A stretch of 64,000 nt of DNA from Prorocentrum cordatum (taxonomy: Eukaryota; Sar; Dinophyceae; Prorocentrales; Prorocentraceae): positions 234,120-298,119 of the forward strand of contig CAUYUJ010016904.1 in assembly GCA_963575745.1 (NCBI GenBank). The letters are read 5' to 3'. The notes under the pieces were generated by a model that searched no databases, was not told the origin of the DNA, and saw nothing but the letters and a program-made list of their open reading frames with translations. Shown in pieces: positions 21,991-30,020 of this stretch (position 1 is its first letter; every line of letters begins with the position of its first letter). The position numbers and the translations under genes are program-made.

Positions 21991-22530
21991 CGCTCGCAGG
22001 CAAAAGGTTCGTCGAGGTCTTCGCTGGCGACCCCATGAATGGCGGCGCTAGTTTGACTTGAGTAACGCCTGGGAGGAAGCCGGCGGCACAGCAGTGCGAT
22101 GCTACTGGGTGTTTCGATCCCATCATGGATTGTATGTTTCATTCTTCGTTCTGTGAAATGGAGTTTTCGACCCCAGCTGACTTGCGCCACTTCGGCATAG
22201 CATGCGCTCGAATGTGCCAGGCAATGACGGTCGGTAAGAATCGCACGCTGGAGCGGCTTGAGGGAGATAGGAGCATCCTGGAGGAAACGGCTTGCAACGA
22301 CCTCGTGGCTAAGGTCATCGAGAGGGCGTTCGTCTTGATATCCAAGGGCGCCGGATTGATCATCGAGAACCCTTTGAGGTCCATGTTGCGGCTACTTCGA
22401 CCTCTTTTCCTCTTCCTCAGCCTTCCAGACACAACATGTATTCGAGCAGATTACTGTTGCTTCGGTACGCCTTACCAGAAGCCAGGCGTCTTTGCATCTA
22501 CCATACCTTGCATCGCAAGCGCTGCAGCTA
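21990..22530 (+). pseudogene. Cytosine-methyltransferase-like remnant in the gypsy element
   Basis: GKRFVEVFAG (about 21999-22028) resembles motif I of C5-cytosine methyltransferases. A frameshift or TGA at 22059 follows. Then come AWEEAGGTAVRCYWVF in the next frame, and in the original frame GAGLIIENPLRS, resembling motif VI (ENV/ENP), and IRADYCCFGTPYQKP. The Pro-Cys catalytic motif is not seen; its place reads GIACARMCQAM. Dinoflagellate retroelement polyproteins are known to carry such modules. Here it lies between RNase H and integrase. It is broken and unlikely to be active. Confidence 0.5.
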
Positions 22531-22989
22531 TCCGTGGCCACGTCAAGCCGCACCCTGAGACACTAACGGATGTTCAGACGCGCAGGGGCAGTCCATATCT
22601 ACGGCAGTTGGTTTTACAAGTGGTCGAGGCTGCGGCAGCGATGCTTCGAGACGAAAGGCGTCTCGTACGATCCGCCATTCAAGAGGCAGTTTCGCAGCTG
22701 CTGAGACGGGCGCGGATCCGTTCCAAGCAGAGCCCCGCAATATTCACCAAGGAGTTCGCCATTTCAAGGTTCAGGGCATCTCAGCTCCGGACTGGCACTG
22801 TTATCTCCACGCCGCCTGAGCTCATCACGAAGGAGGTGTTGGAGAAGCTCATGTCACCAGACGCTCCTGCAGCAGGGGCGGCAACGATGAAGGCAGCCCC
22901 GGCTTCCTTAGAGTCTTCGCAGGCAGCGGCAGACACGACTGCAGAATCAACGACTCCTGCACCACCAACTCCTGCACTGCTTACTCCTG
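22531..22989 (+). other. Gypsy pol linker, Thr/Pro/Ala-rich
   Basis: This stretch continues the frame 22125-23387. It has a helical part (YLRQLVLQVVEAAAAM) and a low-complexity TPAPPTPALLTPAPSTPP tract near 22950-23010 that likely separates domains. Confidence 0.45.
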
Positions 22990-23357
22990 CACCATCAACT
23001 CCACCACCGACGCCTGCTGACTCGATAGGCAGACCATTCGGCGCGGCGCTGGAAGAGGCCGTCAAGGGTCCTAACTCTGTCGGCTTCGACTGGGCACGCC
23101 TTCGCAACCTCCAGCTGGCAGACCCGTATAGTGGACCGTTGTTGATCGGTTTGGAGGTGTTGAGTTATTTGGATCCGTCGCAGCAGACCAGGGGCCACCT
23201 CTACGAGGCTCTGAAGAGAAAGTTCGGCAAGGCGAAAAAAGACTCAACGGCGACGGCGCCGGGCAAGCTCGCCCAGCGGCGCCTCAATGAATCGGGGTCT
23301 TGGTTGCTTCGTGATGGCCTGCTGTTTTACAAGGTTTACGATGCCGCGCGCGCATCG
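22990..23357 (+). pseudogene. Gypsy integrase N-terminal part, cut by the copia insertion
   Basis: The frame reads WARLRNLQLADPYSGPLL, then RRLNESGSWLLRDGLLFYKV. This is the pre-integrase pattern (query residues, then LLYRV) that in gypsy elements leads into the HHCC zinc-binding domain. The frame meets the copia 5' LTR at 23358 and ends 30 bp inside it. The zinc domain resumes on the far side, near 33420-33600. The copia insertion is therefore younger than this gene. Confidence 0.65.
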
Positions 23358-23536
23358 TGTGGAGACGCTCCTGTTTTATCGATATAGGTTTAGCATAATG
23401 TTCTTTCCCGTGAAGCCCAACATTCCAGCTCGCGGGAGGCCAGGATTGTTCGTACGTGCTTCAGGGAAGGATGTACTGTCGTTGTCACATTCTGGCTCAA
23501 GGCCAAAATGCATCTGCTCATCCTGCTGCTGCCACA
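23358..23536 (+). repeat. Copia element 5' LTR
   Basis: It begins TGTGGAGACGCTCC and ends CTGCTGCCACA. It is identical to 33196-33374 except for CGCGGG versus CACGGG and GTGCTTC versus GTGTTTC. At 179 bp it is short for a copia LTR. A TGTTTTATCGATATAGG stretch near 23372 could serve promoter function, as TTTT motifs are thought to act in dinoflagellates. Confidence 0.95.
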
Positions 23537-23538
23537 GT

Positions 23539-23550
23539 TGGTAGCGGAGC
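23539..23550 (+). other. Copia primer-binding site (initiator-Met tRNA-like)
   Basis: TGGTAGCGGAGC lies two bases after the 5' LTR. It resembles the complement of a eukaryotic initiator-methionine tRNA 3' end (TGGTAGCAGAGG), with two differences. That tRNA is the usual copia primer. Confidence 0.65.
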
Positions 23551-23681
23551 AGTGTTCGGCGCGGCATGCATGGGCGCCCCCAGGCACCGCTGATCAGCGG
23601 TGGTGTCGGGGGCAGCTCGGGCGGCTGCGCGGGCGCTGCTCTCACCGGACTGGACAGAGCGCGGATCCACGGCAGGCATTG

Positions 23682-26600
23682 ATGCCAGGGCCAGATGACA
23701 CTGGCCCAGGAGACGAGAAGAACGAGACGTACGCCGTCATAGGCGGAGGACGCTTAGCCCAGTCAGAGGGGACTGGGGAGGGGACGGCGTCACCGCCACC
23801 CGTCGGAGGCGCAGCGAGCTCGAGCCCACAGGTCACAGAGCAGCTGAAGCAGCTGATCCAGCAGGCCGTGAAGGACGCAGTGAAGAACCTCGGCCCAGGG
23901 CTCTGCAGCCATAGCGTCGCCGGCGCAGACGACGACTACGGCGGCACCAAGAGCGGCCGGCGGGAGAGCTCGAGGGGTCAGGATCCCTGGAGCGACGGCC
24001 GCGATCCATGGAATAATGGACAGCCGGAGCCTGACGAGAGCAAGTGGGGCCCCGGGGGCCGACAGCAGCAGGACACCAAGCGAGACGACGTCAGGGGCTC
24101 CGACTGGAAGGACGACGACAAGGGCGGCTGGAGGAACCACAATTGGAACGAGGGCGGCTGGTCAAAAGGTGACTACTCAGACCCACCTACCTGGCCAGGA
24201 TGGGGCCACTACCGCCTGTGGAAAAAGGCGATCCAGCGGTGGAACCGCAACACTGACGTGCAGCTGTGGAGGCGGTCGGAGCCCTTCCTGAAGCTGTTCG
24301 ACTGGACGATGCAGGCGAAGTTCGAGGACATCAGCGAGAACGTGCTGTGCGGGCCCCGCTGGCTGGACACTCTCCTCGAGAGAATGGACCTCATGAGCGG
24401 CCAGCGAGAGGGCGACGACATGCGCCGAGCGGGTCGCAGGGCACTGTTCGAGTGCACGAAGGGCCAGAAGGAGAGTCTCACGCAGTTCGTAGCGAGACGC
24501 GATCAGCAGATGACCGACGCCGAGAGCCACGACATATGGATGTCGGATAAGATGAAGGGTCTCATGCTCGAGGAGGGTGCGGGACTGAGCGCGCAAGGTC
24601 AACAGAACCTGCGCGCCCTCACCAAGGGCAGCCTAGACTACAGGGACGTGGCCTGGGCTCTCAGGCAGCTCGACTACGGCAGCGGCGAGAAGCTGCTGCC
24701 TGGCAGCAGTGCCTCGCACCCAGTCCTGGCCGCAGAAGACGGCGAGGGCGGACGAGGCCACAGCTCTCTCCCTCTTCCTCACTCGTCCTCCCAGGCTTAC
24801 CAGGTCTCGGGCTCCGGGACCGCTCGACAGGACGAAGAATCGTACTACGACGAGTCGGGAGAGGATCCAGACGAAGACGAGGAGCTATCCGAGACAGACC
24901 TCATGGCCATTTTGGCGGAGATTGAGGATCTGGATCTCGACGAGGACGATGCCACCGAGGCCTTCGTGCAGATGACAGGCAAGGTGCAGCGCAGGTCCTG
25001 GAAGCAGAACAAGGACCTGAAGCGCGCGGCGAAGCAGGACCGCGAGTTCTACGGTGCACGACCTCGCCGGGGCGACGACGACGGACGCCGCGGTGGGGGC
25101 GGCCGAGGCGGCACAGGCGGCCGAGGCCGCGCGCGCGGGCGAGGCCGAGGAGACAGGCCGAAGGATGCCGGCGCCACGAGTCAGAGAATCCTCAGGCTCA
25201 TGAAGGCCACCCGCTGCAAGAACTGCAACGAGAAGGGCCACTGGTCACGGGAGTGTCCCCAGCCGCGGAAGGAGGACAGCGGCAAGGGTCCTGATCGGTC
25301 AAAGCGAGGCCTGGCCGGGTACACGTTCGACGGCTGCAGCTACCCGATCATGAACAACGACGAGCTCGAGAAGCTGAAGGACATCCGGAAGGAGGCGCGG
25401 GCCATCGAGGTCTACCTCAACGCCTCCGTGACGCAGGGCCTCGTGGACCCAGGGGCCGGCAGCGACATAGTGGGACTGCCATCACTGAACCGAGAGGCCG
25501 AGGCGCTGGCTCGTCACGGTCTTCGCTACGTAGTAGTACCAGGAGAGTTCAAGGCGCCCAAGAAGGCGCATGGCATCGGAGGCGAGGCAAAAGTGATCTG
25601 TACCATCCTTTATCCGATGTGCCTCGGCGGAGTGATGGGAGTTGTGGAGACCACGGTGCTGAACGAAGACGTTCCGCATATACTGAGCGTCAATCTGCTG
25701 GATTTCCTAGGCTGTGTGCTCGACCTTCCTCGCAATCTTCTGATTTCGCAGTTTTTAGCTCAGGACATTCCTGTCGCCAAGCTGGGCTCCGGTCACCGCA
25801 TGGCCGATATCGTGCGGGAGACTAAGGGGAGCCACACTACCCCAGACAGTGCGCTTCGGAAGTATCCTTTTCTGACAGCGTCTTCTTTTGTGCTGGCCAC
25901 TGGGCAACCGTCACCTGCGATGAGCGCCAGCGGAGAGATGAGCGCTTACAGGGTTGTCCTCTACCTCCTTCCCCTCAGCTTCAATCGAATCGAGCACAGT
26001 ACCGTACGCCAGGGCCGAGCCTGGGGACAACACTTATCGATCGAGCTCGAGTTTAGCGACCAGCACCAGCCGCGAGCTCAGTGGAGCGGCCTAGCGACGG
26101 TCCGGGCCTCGGGATCCCGCGGAGAAGCTAAGGATGAGGAGTACCACCAGAGCCAGGCCAGTGAGACGACCAGAGCCCTCGACCTCGGATCAGCGTGTAG
26201 GGCCATTTACGACCTCGGGGCTCTCGGTCTCTCGGCGATAACCATGTGGGTCCAGATTGTCCTGGTGATTTCCGTGGCCAGTTTGGGCTCAAACTCGTTT
26301 AGGCGGTTCCAAGCTTCCAATCTCGATCGCCTTCGGAGTCACATCCTGGGCGATTCACTCCATGTTCATGTTTCGTGTAGCGATGGTGCTGGCTCTCGGC
26401 ATGCACCCCGCCGTCGGAGACAAGAAGAAGGAGCCTGTTGCCAAGCAGCTCACCGAGGAGTTGCTGGCGCAGCGCCACGCCGAGAGAGAGGAGGACTCCG
26501 AGGTGTCCTCGGAGGTGTTCGAGCCCTCAGCCGGAGCAGCCGGCTCGGCGGCATACAGCGAGGCGACGGCGGCGGCGGGCAGCGACGTGCCCATGCCCCA

Positions 26601-29600
26601 GCAGTCACACGGAGTCAGCAGTTCCTCGGGCGACCAGCAGCACCAGGCGCTCGCGGCATTACAAGGGCTGCCGACACCGACGAGCCTCGGACCCGCCCAG
26701 GCCGCGGCGAGCCCCCTGGTGGTGAAGGCACCTCCTCCACACCTCCAGCAGCACCAACCCGCATCGAGGCCGCAGCCAGCGCTGTGGGGGGCGGCAGCAG
26801 CGGCGTCTCAGTGGCCCCCAGCTCCACCGATCGAGGGGACCATCCAGCCGACGATACCCCAGGCGCTGTATGCCCTAGCCCAGGCGGGTGTCGAGCACCG
26901 CGGCCAGCCACCTCTGCCATCAGGACCGCCTCCAGCGGCCGTAGCAGCGGAGGGGGCGGCGGCTACCACGGCAGCTGGAGGGGGAGCGACGGCGCCGACA
27001 CCAGGGGTGCTATTCGGGCCAGCTGCGGGGAAGCCACCCCCCAAAGCATCACCCCACTGCAGTCATCCAGCCTCGGCGATCAAGTACTACGGGAACCAGC
27101 ACGGCTCGGGATCGAGGTGCGCTCTCTGCGGAGCGCGCATTGCATGTATTCCCGGAGGCCGCGCTGGTCAAGGAGGTGCACCGGCAGTGCCAACAGCGGC
27201 CGAGGCCGCGCGGGCAGCGGCGTCATCCGCTCAGAGGGCGGTGGGCCTCCTGACCAGCGACCCGCAGTTCAAGGCAGGAGGTGCAGCGCTGACGACGGTG
27301 AATCAGCTGTACGGTTTGCTCCAGGGTCTCCAGTGGCAGCTCCAGGCGATTCCAGAAGGAGTTCGTGCGCTGGGCCAGGTACAGTCGGTGGTGGACCAGA
27401 TGATCCAGGTCGCGACGCAGACCCAGCAGTTTCCCACGCAGATGGAGGAAGGGCTCCAGCAGATCTTCCAGGGCATCACCGCCATCAAGACGCAGCTCAC
27501 CGGGATGGCGGACTTCGCGATAGCCATCGACACGCTCCAGGAGTCGGTCAACGCCATCGCGGGCACGCTCTCCGGGATGGAGACAGCGATCGGCCAGATC
27601 GGATTCGTGCTCGTGAACGTGGGCACGGCAGTGGCGGCCATAGCGCACGTGGCCAACGGGGGGCAGCAGGTCGAGGACCAGTGGCACGTTCTTCAGCAGG
27701 CAGCTGCAGCAGCGGTGGCAGCAGCTCCCTTTCACCAGGCCCCGACAGCGGCCATCGGCGCGGCCGGCTCGGCGGCGGCATCCTCGTCCGGGGCAGCCAG
27801 CCCTCCTCCGCCGTCCTACCCGCCACCGATCGACGACCAGGCGACAGTGGCAGACGGGGGCCCCTGGACGGTTACCGACCCGTGCGGGACGAGGACCACT
27901 ACAGCACCGACCATGTCGGGAGCAACGACTGCGACTACGACGCGTCCTCCGTTGCCGACGATCCCAGAGGCGAGCCTCGACTCATGGGAGGTGCTCGGGA
28001 GCGATCCCGGGCCAATGATCTAGCGGGCTCATACGTGATTCCGGCTGCTGCCACTCAGTGTGGCCGAGCTGCCTCTGGCGGCTGCAGTTGTGCAGCGCAA
28101 AAGGCATCATCATTATCTCCAGCATCCACCCAAGTCAGAGATGGTCGCTCGATTCCGACGTTTCCTGTGTTTGCCTCGGTCGTTGGACCTCAGTCGCCAG
28201 TGGAGGGACACAGCTCGAAAAACGATTTCGAAGGAACCGAGTGGCAGGACGGGGACAACTTTAACGACGACCACGAGGTCGCGCTGCCCAAGCAAGTTCG
28301 GCGAGCTCTAGAACTCAGGGCTAGGCCGGACGGGTCCCAGGAGGACCCAACTACGGAGCTGTTCGTCTCAAGGAACAGAGGAATCAGCTTTATGGAAGTG
28401 TTCTCGCCTCCTAGGATCGCGCCCAGAGTGCAGCGCCGTGGGGGAACTCTGGGGGCCAAGCCTAGTTGGGATCTGAGGACCGGGTGGGATTCTAGGAGAG
28501 CGAACGACCAGTTAGATCTCTGGGCGGCCATAGAGAAAGAGAAGCCAGACATGATCTGGCTGTGTCCGCCCTGCAAGGTTTTCTCGGCTATTAGTCGCAT
28601 CAGCAGAGCCGTCCGAGACCCGTTTAAATGGAAGCAAGCCGTAACTGACGGGGTCAATGATTTAATCTTTTGCATGCGCATAGCCCTGTACCAATCGGAG
28701 CGAGGGCGGTACTTCGCGTTTGAACACCCTCTGTTTGCGAGTTCTTGGGCGACTAAGGTAGTACAGTTGGTCGCTCAGCTTCCAGGCGTTCGCCGGGTTC
28801 GGATCGATATGTGTATCTTCGGGCTCCGAGTCACTAAGGACGGCCTCAACAAGAAGCCCACCGGATTGCTCACCAACCACCCTAGGCTCTCAGAGATCAT
28901 GGACGGTAGGCTGTGTTCCGGAGACCACCAGCATGTGCTCCTGGAGGGGAGTAGCAGGACTTCCCAGGCCCAGGAGTATCCGCCCGCGTTTGCTGAAGCC
29001 GTGGCTCGTGCCGTGACCGAGCAGTGGAGCGGCGTCAGCAGGTCAAGGTCACCCACGTGGGCCGAGCTCAGCGAGAGCCACTTTCCAGAGGACGCGGAGC
29101 CCTCCCTCGAAGATTTGGAAGGTCCCGGGGAAGCAAGCGGAAGCGAGGCGGAAGAACACGAGACGCGGGGCCCGGGAGCCTCCAGACCAAAGGAACCGCC
29201 TCCCGAGCCGACAGAAGAAGAAAAGCGTCTGCTGTTCCGTTTACACGTGAATATGGGTCACCCATGCAACCGAAAGTTCGTGCGAGTCCTCAGGGCCGGA
29301 GGCGTGAAGATACACCTGCTTCGCTGGATCAGAGACGTGTTTAAGTGCTCGGAGTGTGCCGAGCGAGCTCGCACCAGCAGCCACCGCAGGGTGGCACTTC
29401 CCAGGACGTTCAGGTTCAACCACATAGTGGGTGTCGATATTTTCTTTGTTCCCTTCCAGGAGAGGACCCTGGCGTTTTCGAACGTCGTGGACCACGGATC
29501 CAACCTGCAGGTCTGTGTGCGGGTGGAGGAGCCCACAGCGGCTCAGGTCTGGGGGGCTTTCGTGAGAGCGTGGATCCGTCCTTTCGGAGCTCCTCATTTT

Positions 29601-30020
29601 GTTTTGTCGGACGGGGGCTCTGAGTTCGAGGGTCGGTTTGCCCGAGGACTCGAGCAGCGGGGAGTTCTCCACCACGTGTGCGACGCGAACTCCCCGTGGC
29701 AGAACGGACGCGTCGAGAGACACGGAGGCTGGATCAAAGACAGGATCAAGGGAGAGGTGGAGGCCGGTTCTGCCATTCCCGGGGACGTAGGGGAGCTCGA
29801 GGAGCTTGTCTACGAGCTGTGTGCCCATAAAACCGTTTCTGGCACCGGGGCGGGTTTTCTCCGGTCCAGCTCGTTTTTGGCGAGAACCCCCGGATGCCAC
29901 ACGAAATGCTGTCGGATGATCACATGGGCCTTCCAGGCTGGCAGGGCTCCATACGACCGGCCTCGGAGCTCGACTCCGCGGGCGCGGAGTTTGCCCGGTC
30001 GCAGCGTGTTAGGGAGTTAG
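23682..30020 (+). CDS. Copia Gag-protease-methyltransferase-like-integrase polyprotein
   Basis: A frame open from the 5' LTR to 30020. I place the start at ATG 23682, because the earlier ATG at 23508 lies in the LTR. Gag helices occupy 24190-24680 (WGHYRLWKKAIQRWN, LTQFVARRDQQM). CKNCNEKGHWSREC (25215) is a C-x2-C-x4-H-x4-C knuckle. LVDPGAGSDIVG (25440) is the protease centre with DPG for D[ST]G. At 28384-29040 FMEVFSPPRIA, WLCPPCKVFSA and YFAFEHP resemble C5-methyltransferase motifs I, IV and VI. Integrase follows: HVNMGH plus CSEC zinc ligands, VGVDIFF, LSDGGSEF and NGRVERHGG giving D, D, E. Between about 26400 and 28000 this frame is Arg/Gly-rich and probably not the biologically used one (see the overlapping ORF). 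Confidence 0.8.
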   Translation: MPGPDDTGPGDEKNETYAVIGGGRLAQSEGTGEGTASPPPVGGAASSSPQVTEQLKQLIQQAVKDAVKNLGPGLCSHSVAGADDDYGGTKSGRRESSRGQDPWSDGRDPWNNGQPEPDESKWGPGGRQQQDTKRDDVRGSDWKDDDKGGWRNHNWNEGGWSKGDYSDPPTWPGWGHYRLWKKAIQRWNRNTDVQLWRRSEPFLKLFDWTMQAKFEDISENVLCGPRWLDTLLERMDLMSGQREGDDMRRAGRRALFECTKGQKESLTQFVARRDQQMTDAESHDIWMSDKMKGLMLEEGAGLSAQGQQNLRALTKGSLDYRDVAWALRQLDYGSGEKLLPGSSASHPVLAAEDGEGGRGHSSLPLPHSSSQAYQVSGSGTARQDEESYYDESGEDPDEDEELSETDLMAILAEIEDLDLDEDDATEAFVQMTGKVQRRSWKQNKDLKRAAKQDREFYGARPRRGDDDGRRGGGGRGGTGGRGRARGRGRGDRPKDAGATSQRILRLMKATRCKNCNEKGHWSRECPQPRKEDSGKGPDRSKRGLAGYTFDGCSYPIMNNDELEKLKDIRKEARAIEVYLNASVTQGLVDPGAGSDIVGLPSLNREAEALARHGLRYVVVPGEFKAPKKAHGIGGEAKVICTILYPMCLGGVMGVVETTVLNEDVPHILSVNLLDFLGCVLDLPRNLLISQFLAQDIPVAKLGSGHRMADIVRETKGSHTTPDSALRKYPFLTASSFVLATGQPSPAMSASGEMSAYRVVLYLLPLSFNRIEHSTVRQGRAWGQHLSIELEFSDQHQPRAQWSGLATVRASGSRGEAKDEEYHQSQASETTRALDLGSACRAIYDLGALGLSAITMWVQIVLVISVASLGSNSFRRFQASNLDRLRSHILGDSLHVHVSCSDGAGSRHAPRRRRQEEGACCQAAHRGVAGAAPRRERGGLRGVLGGVRALSRSSRLGGIQRGDGGGGQRRAHAPAVTRSQQFLGRPAAPGARGITRAADTDEPRTRPGRGEPPGGEGTSSTPPAAPTRIEAAASAVGGGSSGVSVAPSSTDRGDHPADDTPGAVCPSPGGCRAPRPATSAIRTASSGRSSGGGGGYHGSWRGSDGADTRGAIRASCGEATPQSITPLQSSSLGDQVLREPARLGIEVRSLRSAHCMYSRRPRWSRRCTGSANSGRGRAGSGVIRSEGGGPPDQRPAVQGRRCSADDGESAVRFAPGSPVAAPGDSRRSSCAGPGTVGGGPDDPGRDADPAVSHADGGRAPADLPGHHRHQDAAHRDGGLRDSHRHAPGVGQRHRGHALRDGDSDRPDRIRARERGHGSGGHSARGQRGAAGRGPVARSSAGSCSSGGSSSLSPGPDSGHRRGRLGGGILVRGSQPSSAVLPATDRRPGDSGRRGPLDGYRPVRDEDHYSTDHVGSNDCDYDASSVADDPRGEPRLMGGARERSRANDLAGSYVIPAAATQCGRAASGGCSCAAQKASSLSPASTQVRDGRSIPTFPVFASVVGPQSPVEGHSSKNDFEGTEWQDGDNFNDDHEVALPKQVRRALELRARPDGSQEDPTTELFVSRNRGISFMEVFSPPRIAPRVQRRGGTLGAKPSWDLRTGWDSRRANDQLDLWAAIEKEKPDMIWLCPPCKVFSAISRISRAVRDPFKWKQAVTDGVNDLIFCMRIALYQSERGRYFAFEHPLFASSWATKVVQLVAQLPGVRRVRIDMCIFGLRVTKDGLNKKPTGLLTNHPRLSEIMDGRLCSGDHQHVLLEGSSRTSQAQEYPPAFAEAVARAVTEQWSGVSRSRSPTWAELSESHFPEDAEPSLEDLEGPGEASGSEAEEHETRGPGASRPKEPPPEPTEEEKRLLFRLHVNMGHPCNRKFVRVLRAGGVKIHLLRWIRDVFKCSECAERARTSSHRRVALPRTFRFNHIVGVDIFFVPFQERTLAFSNVVDHGSNLQVCVRVEEPTAAQVWGAFVRAWIRPFGAPHFVLSDGGSEFEGRFARGLEQRGVLHHVCDANSPWQNGRVERHGGWIKDRIKGEVEAGSAIPGDVGELEELVYELCAHKTVSGTGAGFLRSSSFLARTPGCHTKCCRMITWAFQAGRAPYDRPRSSTPRARSLPGRSVLGS
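26362..28023 (+). CDS. Overlapping 553-residue ORF inside the copia polyprotein
   Basis: This ATG-initiated frame lies in +1 relative to the long polyprotein frame and is wholly contained in it. It looks more protein-like: a hydrophobic N-terminus (MFMFRVAMVLALGMHP), an acidic helix, an Ala/Pro/Gln-rich section, a probable zinc-binding segment (HCSHPASAIKYYGN and RCALCGARI, about residues 232-260), a long amphipathic helix region (residues about 320-450, VDQMIQVATQTQQF, FAIAIDTLQESVNAI), and a Ser/Pro-rich tail. In dinoflagellate copia polyproteins a similar Cys/His YGN..G..C..CG segment lies before the methyltransferase-like module, so this may be polyprotein sequence displaced to another frame. 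Function unknown; expression would need internal initiation or frameshifting. Confidence 0.6.
   Translation: MFMFRVAMVLALGMHPAVGDKKKEPVAKQLTEELLAQRHAEREEDSEVSSEVFEPSAGAAGSAAYSEATAAAGSDVPMPQQSHGVSSSSGDQQHQALAALQGLPTPTSLGPAQAAASPLVVKAPPPHLQQHQPASRPQPALWGAAAAASQWPPAPPIEGTIQPTIPQALYALAQAGVEHRGQPPLPSGPPPAAVAAEGAAATTAAGGGATAPTPGVLFGPAAGKPPPKASPHCSHPASAIKYYGNQHGSGSRCALCGARIACIPGGRAGQGGAPAVPTAAEAARAAASSAQRAVGLLTSDPQFKAGGAALTTVNQLYGLLQGLQWQLQAIPEGVRALGQVQSVVDQMIQVATQTQQFPTQMEEGLQQIFQGITAIKTQLTGMADFAIAIDTLQESVNAIAGTLSGMETAIGQIGFVLVNVGTAVAAIAHVANGGQQVEDQWHVLQQAAAAAVAAAPFHQAPTAAIGAAGSAAASSSGAASPPPPSYPPPIDDQATVADGGPWTVTDPCGTRTTTAPTMSGATTATTTRPPLPTIPEASLDSWEVLGSDPGPMI
28384..29040 (+). other. Methyltransferase-like module of the copia polyprotein
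   Basis: About residues 1566-1785 counted from the ATG at 23682. The block runs FMEVFSPP (motif I position, but without the usual FxGxG), DLRTGWD, PDMIWLCPPCKVFSAI (Pro-Pro-Cys, the catalytic Cys motif), GRYFAFEHPLFASSW (acidic motif VI position), MCIFGLRV, then KKPTGLLTNH and HVLLEG. Order and spacing resemble C5-cytosine methyltransferases. The missing glycines of motif I make cofactor binding doubtful. It sits between protease and integrase. Confidence 0.55.
29852..29858 (+). promoter_or_regulatory. Candidate -1 ribosomal frameshift heptamer G GGT TTT
   Basis: GGGTTTT sits in exact X XXY YYZ phase relative to the upstream integrase frame. A -1 slip here leads to TCT CCG GTC CAG, so the product reads TGAGF-SPVQLVFG. 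That restores the conserved G-[YF]-S-P-x-Q-L-V-F-G integrase end and enters the RT frame. CTCG...CGAG and CCGG...CCGG can pair just downstream (29861-29893). A plain indel mutation is the main alternative. Confidence 0.45.

Noticed and set aside
23490-23515. GGCTCAAGGCCAAAATG in the copia LTR, vaguely like a leader relic
   Set aside because: Only short halves match, in conflicting orientation. It is part of the LTR in both copies.
24898-24918. GGCCATTTTGGCGGAG, sharing the core of the dinoflagellate spliced leader
   Set aside because: Only the 11-base core matches and it lies inside well-formed copia coding sequence, where it encodes MAILAE. Chance is the better explanation.
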